Shown: positions 1 to 5,500 of the stretch, one piece after another
How the letters are laid out: each line of letters begins with the position of its first letter
Position numbering within the stretch: position 1 is the first letter of the stretch
Assembly: GCA_958446785.1 (NCBI GenBank)
Contig: CAUCXP010000022.1
Span: 1 to 12,922 of the forward strand
Length of the DNA: 12,922 bases
Source of the DNA: an uncultured Collinsella sp.
GTDB taxonomy: Bacteria; Actinomycetota; Coriobacteriia; Coriobacteriales; Coriobacteriaceae
Reading direction: 5' to 3'
The notes under the pieces: generated by a model
What the model saw: only the letters and a program-made list of their open reading frames with translations
Databases searched by the model: none
What the model was told of the DNA's origin: nothing
Program-made: the position numbers and the translations under genes

Positions 1-522
1 GAGCTGGTTGCCCTGGCGGGCAGCGACGATGCAGCCATCGACTTCGGCCAGGGCCTTGGCGTCGCCGTGGACCTCGACGATGCGGGGTGCGCGGATAAAC
101 GTCAGCGGCGCTTCACCGTCGATGCCGGCTACTTGCCCTTTGGTTCGAAAGCTGCCGAGCTGCCTGCCGTAGGCATTGCGCTCGACAAGTACATCCATGG
201 TTGCCAAACGCGGCGTCCCCTTATCGTCGTGGGCGGCAAGATCGCGCGCCAATAGAATCAAGCCGGCGCAGGTGCCCAGGACGGGCATGCCTTCAACAAT
301 GCGGGCGCGAAGCCCGTCGAGCATGCCAAGCTCGGCAAGCAGCTTGCCCTGAACGGTGGACTCGCCGCCGGGGAGAACCAGGCGGTCAAAGTTCTGTTGT
401 AAATCGGCCGCCTGCCTCAGCTCAACACAACGTGCGCCGAGCTCGGACAGCCTCGCTTCGTGCTCGGCAAAAGCACCTTGGATCGCCAGCACGGCGACCG
501 TCTGGTCTGCGTAATCACTCAT
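1..522 (-). CDS. pdxT: PdxT, glutaminase subunit of PLP synthase (3' end cut by window edge)
   Basis: Class I glutamine amidotransferase that hydrolyses glutamine and passes ammonia to PdxS in the ribose-5-phosphate-dependent route to pyridoxal 5'-phosphate. I translated 174 codons on the minus strand from the ATG at 520-522. The protein starts MSDYADQTVAVLAIQGAFAE and carries the PdxT signature GGEST followed by GTCAGLILLA, whose Cys is the expected nucleophile. The catalytic His-Glu pair near the C-terminus of the family lies beyond position 1, so roughly the last 20-30 residues are missing. The ATG is preceded by an AGAAAGGA Shine-Dalgarno sequence. It lies 20 bp downstream of pdxS and is almost certainly co-transcribed. 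What is seen is a typical family member with no oddity. Confidence 0.95.
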   Translation of the reverse strand, partial: MSDYADQTVAVLAIQGAFAEHEARLSELGARCVELRQAADLQQNFDRLVLPGGESTVQGKLLAELGMLDGLRARIVEGMPVLGTCAGLILLARDLAAHDDKGTPRLATMDVLVERNAYGRQLGSFRTKGQVAGIDGEAPLTFIRAPRIVEVHGDAKALAEVDGCIVAARQGNQL

Positions 523-542
523 GTGCGATCCTTTCTGCCGGA

Positions 543-1433
543 CTAGCGTCCGCGCTCCTCCATGATGATCTCGATCTCGTCGGCGTTGATGCCCACCATG
601 GCCTCGCCCAGGTCCTCCGAAAGCTCGGCAATGAGCTTGGCGTCGGTGAAGTTTGCCACAGCCTTAACGATGGCGGCGGCGCGTTTGGCGTGGTCGCCGC
701 TCTTAAAGATGCCCGAGCCGACAAAGACGCCCTCGGCACCCAGCTGCATCATCAGCGCGGCGTCCGCGGGGGTTGCTACACCGCCGGCGGCAAAGTTCAC
801 CACGGGAAGCTTGCCCGTGGCATGGACCTCGCGCACAAGCTCGACTGGAACTTGCAGTTGCTTAGCTGCCTCAAAGAGCTCGTCATCGCGCAGAGCAGCA
901 ACGTCGCGGATTTGCTTTTGAATCTTGCGCATGTGGCGCACGGCTTGGACGACGTCGCCCGTGCCCGGCTCGCCCTTGGTGCGAATCATTGTGGCGCCCT
1001 CAGCAACACGGCGCAACGCCTCGCCCAGATCGCGGGCGCCGCAGACAAACGGCACGTCAAACTGGGTCTTGTCGATGTGATAGACATCATCGGCGGGGGA
1101 GAGGACCTCGGACTCATCGATGTAATCGATCTCGATGGCCTGCAGGACCTGCGCCTCGACAATGTGACCGATGCGACACTTGGCCATAACGGGGATGGAG
1201 ACGGCCTCCTGGATGCCCTTGATCATCTTGGGGTCGCTCATGCGCGAGACGCCGCCTGCGGCGCGGATGTCGGCCGGAATGCGCTCGAGCGCCATGACGG
1301 CGCAGGCGCCCGCCTCCTCGGCGATGCGTGCCTGCTCGGGCGTGGTGACGTCCATGATGACGCCGCCCTTGAGCATCTGCGCGAGCTCGCGATTGAGTTT
1401 GACGCGATCGGCCTTGCTGGTCTGTTCTGCCAT
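543..1433 (-). CDS. pdxS: PdxS, synthase subunit of PLP synthase
   Basis: Cytosolic (beta/alpha)8-barrel enzyme that condenses ribose 5-phosphate, glyceraldehyde 3-phosphate and PdxT-derived ammonia into pyridoxal 5'-phosphate, normally as a dodecamer decorated with PdxT. The 296-residue protein has the usual family length. The three catalytic residues known in Bacillus PdxS are recognisable: Asp28 (in VIMDVTT), Lys85 (in [10 protein letters not shown]) and Lys153 (in RTKGEPGTG), plus the phosphate-binding [10 protein letters not shown] and FVGSGIF segments. An upstream in-frame ATG at 1475 exists, but I chose the one at 1431-1433 because AAGGGAG lies 6 nt before it and the first residues MAEQTSK fit the family. 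pdxT follows on the same strand. The gene is divergent from a MocR/PdxR-type regulator. Confidence 0.97.
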   Translation of the reverse strand: MAEQTSKADRVKLNRELAQMLKGGVIMDVTTPEQARIAEEAGACAVMALERIPADIRAAGGVSRMSDPKMIKGIQEAVSIPVMAKCRIGHIVEAQVLQAIEIDYIDESEVLSPADDVYHIDKTQFDVPFVCGARDLGEALRRVAEGATMIRTKGEPGTGDVVQAVRHMRKIQKQIRDVAALRDDELFEAAKQLQVPVELVREVHATGKLPVVNFAAGGVATPADAALMMQLGAEGVFVGSGIFKSGDHAKRAAAIVKAVANFTDAKLIAELSEDLGEAMVGINADEIEIIMEERGR

Positions 1434-1498
1434 GGTTGCTCCCTTGGTTGGCATGTACATTGCTTGACGGAACATCCTATCGGGGAGCTGGGTATGGC

Positions 1499-1527
1499 GA
1501 AATACTCAGTTTTCGAGATAATAACAA
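1499..1527 (-). promoter_or_regulatory. candidate pdxST promoter
   Basis: On the minus strand, TTGTTA (1522-1527) and TATTTC (1499-1504) are separated by 17 bp and would give a leader of about 60 nt before pdxS. The match to consensus is weak. An activator at the adjacent AAGGTCAG repeats, one of which overlaps the -35, would make sense for a PdxR-type regulator. Inferred from sequence only. Confidence 0.35.
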
Positions 1528-1567
1528 GGTCAGACTAATGCCAGATTGAATGATTCGATAAGGTCAG
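1526..1567 (+). promoter_or_regulatory. candidate PdxR operator: direct repeats AAGGTCAG
   Basis: AAGGTCAG occurs at 1526-1533 and again at 1560-1567, 34 bp apart in the same orientation, inside the spacer between the divergent pdxS and the MocR-type gene. PdxR-family regulators characterised in other bacteria bind direct repeats in exactly this kind of spacer. The first copy overlaps the candidate pdxST -35 box and the second reaches the regulator's own ribosome binding site, so autoregulation is plausible. Binding itself is inference. Confidence 0.4.
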
Positions 1568-1578
1568 GTGATAGACCC

Positions 1579-3018
1579 ATGCTTGACTACAATTTGGAAA
1601 ATCGCGGCGAAGCATCGCTTTATGAGTATGTTTACCAGCAAATTCGCGATGATATTGTTGCTGGCCGTATTGCGGCGGGGGTGCATCTTCCGTCTAAGCG
1701 CGCCTTTGCCAGTCATCTGGGAATCAGTGTCATTACTATCGAGAATGCATATAGCCAGTTGCTTGCCGAGGGCTATATTTGCTCAATGCCGCGTCGTGGC
1801 TACTACGCTTGCGAACTTCCGGATGCACCGGTTTTGGCTTCGGCTGCGGAGGACATCGACCGAGATGCTGTCCCTGTTGGTCCCAGCGCGCATGATGCCA
1901 TGGGGCAGGCAGAGCGATTCGACGCACTTTCTCCTTCCGCTTTGGAGGCGGCGCGGCTTTGGCAAAGTGCGCTACGGGCGACGCTGACGTCCGAAGACGA
2001 ACGTGAAATCTTTTCGCCCGCACCGGCGCAGGGCACCGCTCGACTGCGACGTGCGATTGCGCACCATCTGCGCGGGACAAGGGGCATGAATGTCAATCCC
2101 GACAATATCGTTATCGGTGCGGGCGCCCAGCTGCTCGATACCATGTTGGTTCAGTTGCTTGGCGCGGACAAGGTGTATGCCGTCGAGGATCCAGGCTATT
2201 TGCGCTTGACGCGCATCTATCAGGCCATGGGTTGCGAAGTGCGGCATGTCCCGTTGGATGCTGAGGGCGTGGACTTGAGTGCGCTGCAGAAAACCGGGAC
2301 CGATGTCCTTCACCTGATGCCGTCTCATCAGTATCCGACCGGTCTTGTGACGAGCATTGCACGTCGCTATGCGTTGCTGAGCTGGGCCGCCGAGCGGCCA
2401 GGTCGGTATCTCATCGAAGACGACTTTGATTGTGAGTTTCGCCTTGCCGGCAAGCCGATTCCCGCGCTCGCGTCGATCGATGCCGCCCAGTCGGTTATCT
2501 ACACCAACACGTTTTCGAAGAGCCTTTCATCGGCGTTACGTTTGGCGTACATGGTGCTGCCCGATGAACTAATGGAGAGGTTTAAACGCAACCTTGGTTT
2601 CTACGCCTCGTCGGTAAGTTCTGTTGATCAGGTTGCCTTGGCGCGTTTGCTGGAATCGGGTGATTACGAGCGACATGTGAACCGCGTACGCGTTCGTGCT
2701 CGTGGGGCGCGTGATGGCCTGGCGGCGCTTGTACGGAAAACGTTTCCGGCAGGGGAGGTTTCGATCGATCATGCAGACGCGGGCCTTTACTGCGTCGTGG
2801 CCGTGGAGCGTGACGCGGGCGGAAGCTCTTTTGCACGGGCCCTCACGCGCTCGAGCATCCCTTTTATCGATATCGGTGACTGTTTTTGGTGTGCCGATGG
2901 CGCATCTGTCCCTGAAAACTCAACTCAAATTCTTGTTCAGTATGACGATCTGAGTCCAAAAGTACTAACTACCTTGGAATTGCAGCTAATGGGGGCACTC
3001 TGCAACCTAAGTGAGTAG
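1579..3018 (+). CDS. pdxR: MocR/PdxR-family transcriptional regulator (GntR wHTH plus aminotransferase-like domain)
   Basis: A 479-residue fusion regulator. Residues 14-78 form a GntR-type winged helix (LYEYVYQQIRDDIVAGRI, then LPSKRAFASHLGIS and the wing RRGYY). Residues about 120-475 are a fold-type I aminotransferase domain with the MocR hallmarks MPSHQYPTG (248-256), IEDDFDCEFR and the PLP-binding Lys314 in TFSKSLSSALRLAY. Such proteins sense PLP and usually activate pdxST when it is scarce. The divergent pdxST neighbours make PdxR the best identity, although GabR-like homologues share this architecture. The reading frame stays open upstream to a TTG at 1546. I prefer the ATG at 1579 because AGGTGA sits 7 nt before it. 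The last codons CTA AGT GAG TAG lie within the 119-bp repeat that starts at 3009, so the native C-terminus may have been altered. Confidence 0.9.
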   Translation: MLDYNLENRGEASLYEYVYQQIRDDIVAGRIAAGVHLPSKRAFASHLGISVITIENAYSQLLAEGYICSMPRRGYYACELPDAPVLASAAEDIDRDAVPVGPSAHDAMGQAERFDALSPSALEAARLWQSALRATLTSEDEREIFSPAPAQGTARLRRAIAHHLRGTRGMNVNPDNIVIGAGAQLLDTMLVQLLGADKVYAVEDPGYLRLTRIYQAMGCEVRHVPLDAEGVDLSALQKTGTDVLHLMPSHQYPTGLVTSIARRYALLSWAAERPGRYLIEDDFDCEFRLAGKPIPALASIDAAQSVIYTNTFSKSLSSALRLAYMVLPDELMERFKRNLGFYASSVSSVDQVALARLLESGDYERHVNRVRVRARGARDGLAALVRKTFPAGEVSIDHADAGLYCVVAVERDAGGSSFARALTRSSIPFIDIGDCFWCADGASVPENSTQILVQYDDLSPKVLTTLELQLMGALCNLSE

Positions 3019-3127
3019 ACTTTTAGCACTTTGGCGACCAGGCAGTTTTGTAACAAGCTATCTACCTGCGGTTTTGAAAAGCAGGATGACCGGCCTGCTC
3101 GGGATGTTCAAAAAAGTCTACTCACTT
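3009..3127 (+). repeat. 119-bp palindromic repeat, copy A
   Basis: This 119-bp unit has perfect 16-bp terminal inverted repeats: AAGTGAGTAGACTTTT at 3009-3024 and its complement at 3112-3127. It matches copy B at 4429-4547 over its full length without gaps, with 96 of 119 positions identical by my count. The 18-nt core at 3026-3043 is identical in both. The left arm contains the stop codon (TAG 3016-3018) of the pdxR-like gene. An inner stem is possible between CAGGC (3039-3043) and GCCTG (3093-3097). It looks like a MITE- or ERIC-like element, or a structured 3'-end RNA. No transposase accompanies it and no convincing target duplication is visible. Confidence 0.88.
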
Positions 3128-3161
3128 GCCGCGCAAAGCTCCTGCATGAGAGAAAAATGGG

Positions 3162-3227
3162 GTTTTCAACAGGGCTTCGTCCAGCTCTCGGCAAGCTTTT
3201 GGCCAGTTGGGGAGGGCTGTTGAAAAC
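3162..3227 (+). repeat. 66-bp inverted repeat upstream of the nuclease-like gene
   Basis: GTTTTCAACAG (3162-3172) and CTGTTGAAAAC (3217-3227) are perfect 11-bp inverted repeats around a 44-bp spacer. There is no T-run to make it a terminator. The spacer and the following DNA to 3310 hold no convincing gene. A shorter GGCGC/GCGCC hairpin follows at 3242-3267. It could be a second small palindromic element or a structured leader of the next gene. Only one copy is present in the window. Confidence 0.5.
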
Positions 3228-3310
3228 TTGGCAGTCCGTTCGGCGCCATTTTTGGTGCGTTCGCGCCAATGCGTGACTGACTGGGTTGAAATTCGTGTTT
3301 TCCTGTGCCT

Positions 3311-4438
3311 ATGAAGGATCTACTTTGTGACATATCAGCTTTTAGGTACTGGCGTTTGCCTCCTCAAGTCCGCGCTTTGTGTCCGCCGCTTCCACGACCG
3401 GAAGAAGACCGGCAGCGATATGATCTCGCCCGCAACCCGACGGCTGCGGTCGCGCTCGGTTTTCCGTTGTATACATTGGTTCGGTCGAGAAACAAACGGA
3501 CTTGTCCTGCCAGCATTAGGCAGCGGCTGTTTCTTGGTGAGCTTCCCAGGGAATCCGTGCTGGAAACGGAGTATGGGGCTTTGATTACGTCTCCTCTACT
3601 GACGGCATTCATCATGTTGCGGCATCTGACGGATCTTCAGCTTCTTTTGGTATTGGCGGAGATGTGTGGCTTGTTTGCGGTGTGTGCCCTGCCGGCGGCA
3701 CTTGAGGCGGAGCTTTCGCGTGCAATTGATTCGGGCGCGATTTCGACAACGTTCGGTTGGGTGCGCTGCCCGTCCGAGGACGGCACCGCCTCAAATTTAT
3801 GGCGTCGAGACGCTTTGGTTTTGGGTGGAGATCTTGACCGTTTTTGTTCAGATGTTTGTGGGATGCGTTACGGCAATAGATTTATAGCGGTATCGCAACT
3901 CGTTCCATTGGGCGCCGCGTCGCCTTTTGAGGTCGAGGCGTATTTGCTACTTGCACTGCCGCGATCCCTGGGAGGCGAAGGTTTTTGCGGCATAGAGCTC
4001 AATGTTGAAGTGATGCTAAGCACAAGTGCTCGAGCGATTGTGGGAAAGTCCCGTGTATATATCGACCTACTTCTTTCTTCGCCGGACGGCAGGCGACAAG
4101 TGGCCATTGAATGTCAGGGAAAGGCCTCGCACGGACGCGCAGGGGATGGCTTGCGTGATGCAGACCGCATGACGGCGCTTCAGGCTATGGGCTACGACGT
4201 GCTTCTCCTGACACACAGACAGATATCCGATGAGGATAGATTCCGCGCGATCGTTAAGGCCGTATGCAGGATGCTCGATGCTGAATATCGTGATAAAAGC
4301 TCAGATGAGCAAAGGGCTGAGACATTACTCCGGTCTGAACTGTTCGTTGACTGGACAAAATTGGGAGTAATTGACGGAAAGATGCCCGTTAGACACAAAA
4401 CAGCTCGATCGTGGACGGCTGCGGTTCTAAGTGAGTAG
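3311..4438 (+). CDS. lone DUF559/Vsr-like (PD-(D/E)XK-type) nuclease-fold protein, function unknown
   Basis: A 375-residue protein from ATG 3311 (GTG 3305 is in frame just upstream). No clear Shine-Dalgarno precedes either, so the start is uncertain. The N-terminal 200 residues are unassigned and begin CDISAFRYWRLPPQVR, followed at 91-125 by a hydrophobic segment around LITSPLLTAFIMLRHLTDL. From about residue 204 the pattern is that of DUF559/Vsr-type endonuclease folds: SPFEVEAYLLLALP, then IELNVEV, Asp252 in VYIDLLL, Glu267-Cys-Gln269 in IECQG, His274, Asp283 and Arg286 in DADRMTAL, and GYDVLLLTHRQI. Related proteins occur near AbiEi-like and restriction-type defence genes, but no partner is seen here. 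It stands alone between two copies of a 119-bp repeat, and its stop codon is inside copy B. Nuclease activity is inferred from fold motifs only. Confidence 0.72.
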   Translation: MKDLLCDISAFRYWRLPPQVRALCPPLPRPEEDRQRYDLARNPTAAVALGFPLYTLVRSRNKRTCPASIRQRLFLGELPRESVLETEYGALITSPLLTAFIMLRHLTDLQLLLVLAEMCGLFAVCALPAALEAELSRAIDSGAISTTFGWVRCPSEDGTASNLWRRDALVLGGDLDRFCSDVCGMRYGNRFIAVSQLVPLGAASPFEVEAYLLLALPRSLGGEGFCGIELNVEVMLSTSARAIVGKSRVYIDLLLSSPDGRRQVAIECQGKASHGRAGDGLRDADRMTALQAMGYDVLLLTHRQISDEDRFRAIVKAVCRMLDAEYRDKSSDEQRAETLLRSELFVDWTKLGVIDGKMPVRHKTARSWTAAVLSE

Positions 4439-4547
4439 GCTTTTGGCACTTTGGCGACCAGGCCGTTTTGAAACAAGTCATTTACCTGCGACTTTATAAA
4501 GCAATACGGATGGTCTGCTCGGCAAGTTTCGAAAAGTCTACTCACTT
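4429..4547 (+). repeat. 119-bp palindromic repeat, copy B
   Basis: Second copy of the unit at 3009-3127, same length and orientation. The terminal arms (4429-4444 and 4532-4547) match at 15 of 16 positions; the exception would be a G-U pair in RNA. Here the palindrome extends two more bases, to CTAAGTGAG and CTCACTTAG, giving a TA at each end. The left arm contains the stop codon of the nuclease-like gene (TAG 4436-4438). The inner stem CAGGCC (4459-4464) with GGTCTG (4512-4517) is kept despite base changes relative to copy A. Confidence 0.88.
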
Positions 4548-4613
4548 AGTTTTTGACGAGAGACCGATGCCGAAGATAGCTCTATTTCAGGGCGTTAACG
4601 AGTCCTCGAGACA

Positions 4614-4650
4614 CAAAAAGGCCCGAACCAATACGGTCCGGGCCTTCTTC
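4614..4650 (-). terminator. rho-independent terminator of the rubrerythrin gene (probably bidirectional)
   Basis: AAGGCCCG (4618-4625) pairs with CGGGCCTT (4639-4646). The stem continues inward with ACC/GGT after one mismatch, leaving the loop AATAC. On the minus strand the stem is followed by a run of five T (4615-4619 on the plus strand), so it terminates rubrerythrin transcription. The plus-strand side has only TTCTTCTTC and could weakly stop transcription arriving from the nuclease-like gene. Confidence 0.85.
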
Positions 4651-4683
4651 TTCGAGCTAGAGGTTATGTCTCAGGCGGTTGGC

Positions 4684-5244
4684 TTAGCCAAAGTAACGCT
4701 TGAGCAGGCCGGCGAAAGCCTTGCCGTGGCGAGCCTCGTCGCGGGCCATCTCGTGCACGGTGTCGTGGATAGCATCGAGACCGGCGGCCTTGGCGCGCTT
4801 GGCAAGATCGGTCTTGCCGGCGGTGGCGCCATTCTCGGCCTCAACGCGCATCTCGAGGTTCTTCTTGGTGGAATCGGTCACGACCTCGCCCAGGAGCTCG
4901 GCGAACTTGGCGGCATGCTCGTCCTCCTCGTGGGCAGCCTTCTCCCAGTACAGGCCGATCTCGGGATAACCCTCGCGATGAGCAACGCGAGCCATGGCCA
5001 GGTACATACCGACCTCGGAGCACTCGCCCTCAAAGTTGGCGCGCAGATCGGCAACGATGTCCTCGGAGACGCCCTCCATCTTGGCGACGCCCACGACGTG
5101 CTCGGCAGCCCACTCGAGCTGGCCCTCCTCCTGCTTCAGGAAGCGAGAGCCGGGAACGCCGCACTGGGGGCACTTGAAATCCTCGGGCAGCTGGTCGCCG
5201 TCGAACTCTTCCACATAACCGCAAACGGGGCAAACAAACTTCAT
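4684..5244 (-). CDS. reverse-type rubrerythrin (rubredoxin domain first)
   Basis: Cytosolic non-haem iron protein that reduces hydrogen peroxide in anaerobes. The 186-residue product begins with a rubredoxin-like Fe(Cys)4 domain (C5, C8 in CPVCGY; C25, C28 in CPQCGV), followed by a ferritin-like diiron domain with the expected Glu and His ligands: E73 in [11 protein letters not shown]107/H110 in AAHEEDEH, E136 in RVEAEN and E170/H173 in RDEARH. The rubredoxin-first order is that of 'reverse' rubrerythrins; classical ones carry it at the C-terminus. The frame is open upstream to 5337, but AAAGGAT precedes the ATG at 5242-5244 and CPVCGY fits the family start. It is monocistronic, with its own promoter and terminator. 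Confidence 0.93.
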   Translation of the reverse strand: MKFVCPVCGYVEEFDGDQLPEDFKCPQCGVPGSRFLKQEEGQLEWAAEHVVGVAKMEGVSEDIVADLRANFEGECSEVGMYLAMARVAHREGYPEIGLYWEKAAHEEDEHAAKFAELLGEVVTDSTKKNLEMRVEAENGATAGKTDLAKRAKAAGLDAIHDTVHEMARDEARHGKAFAGLLKRYFG

Positions 5245-5328
5245 GATTCGATCCTTTCGATCGATGGCGATGGTGCGCTCGTCCGGTCCCGTAAGGGCCC
5301 TCTCCGGACGTGCGTCTTGACGAGTTCT

Positions 5329-5356
5329 ATTATCCATAAATGAGACCGAATGTGAA
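5329..5356 (-). promoter_or_regulatory. rubrerythrin promoter candidate
   Basis: On the minus strand, TTCACA (5351-5356) and GATAAT (5329-5334) are separated by 16 bp (17 if ATAATA is read as the -10). They lie about 85 bp upstream of the rubrerythrin start codon, in the only AT-rich stretch of the spacer. Confidence 0.5.
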
Positions 5357-5361
5357 GCCTA

Positions 5362-5378
5362 TTAGGAATGATTTTTAA
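5362..5378. promoter_or_regulatory. imperfect Fur/PerR-like palindrome upstream of the rubrerythrin promoter
   Basis: TTAGGAATGATTTTTAA is an imperfect palindrome centred on G5370, with six of eight arm positions complementary. Its AAT-G-ATT core resembles Fur-family (Fur, PerR) boxes, but the outer TTA/TAA blocks are one base further out than in the PerR consensus. It sits just upstream of the candidate -35, a reasonable place for redox or iron control of rubrerythrin. AT-rich DNA yields such matches by chance. Confidence 0.25.
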
Positions 5379-5403
5379 TAAAACAATTTAAGCATGTGTA
5401 GAT

Positions 5404-5417
5404 GTTGATTGATTAAC
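5404..5417. promoter_or_regulatory. GTTGA-N4-TYAAC box 1 upstream of the alcohol dehydrogenase operon
   Basis: GTTGATTGATTAAC is a near-palindrome that recurs as GTTGACCAATCAAC at 5468-5481. Ten of fourteen positions are shared, and the centres are 64 bp apart, about six helical turns. It lies upstream of a TACAAT -10-like hexamer (5449-5454). Confidence 0.4.
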
Positions 5418-5448
5418 GATTGCTAGACCTCGTGCGACCTCCGATGAG

Positions 5449-5454
5449 TACAAT
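5449..5454 (+). promoter_or_regulatory. -10-like hexamer TACAAT of the alcohol dehydrogenase operon
   Basis: TACAAT lies 47 bp upstream of the alcohol dehydrogenase start and between the two GTTGA-N4-TYAAC boxes. No good -35 lies at the proper distance, so an activator or another sigma factor would be needed if this is the promoter. Confidence 0.3.
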
Positions 5455-5467
5455 CGGTCGAGCAAAT

Positions 5468-5481
5468 GTTGACCAATCAAC
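5468..5481. promoter_or_regulatory. GTTGA-N4-TYAAC box 2
   Basis: GTTGACCAATCAAC is a perfect 5+5 palindrome with a 4-bp centre, placed 19 bp before the alcohol dehydrogenase start codon and just before the AAGGAG ribosome binding site. Its position downstream of the candidate -10 suits a repressor. It pairs with box 1. Confidence 0.45.
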
Positions 5482-5500
5482 AAATGAAGGAGCTTCCTTT

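Noticed and set aside
201..1538. Long plus-strand open frame opposite pdxT and pdxS
   Set aside because: It is the antisense of two well-recognised genes and its translation has no domain features; GC-rich codon usage leaves the opposite strand open.
3011..3223. 71-codon frame starting inside repeat copy A
   Set aside because: In copy B the same frame stops after 22 codons and the part beyond the repeat has no coding character. The shared 22 codons are mentioned under findings as a possibility only.
3009..4547. Classical insertion sequence or composite transposon
   Set aside because: No DDE or other transposase motif is seen, the 119-bp ends are only 80% identical, and no target-site duplication flanks the whole segment.
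3009..4547. CRISPR array
   Set aside because: There are only two repeat copies, each far longer than CRISPR repeats and about 1.3 kb apart, and no cas genes.
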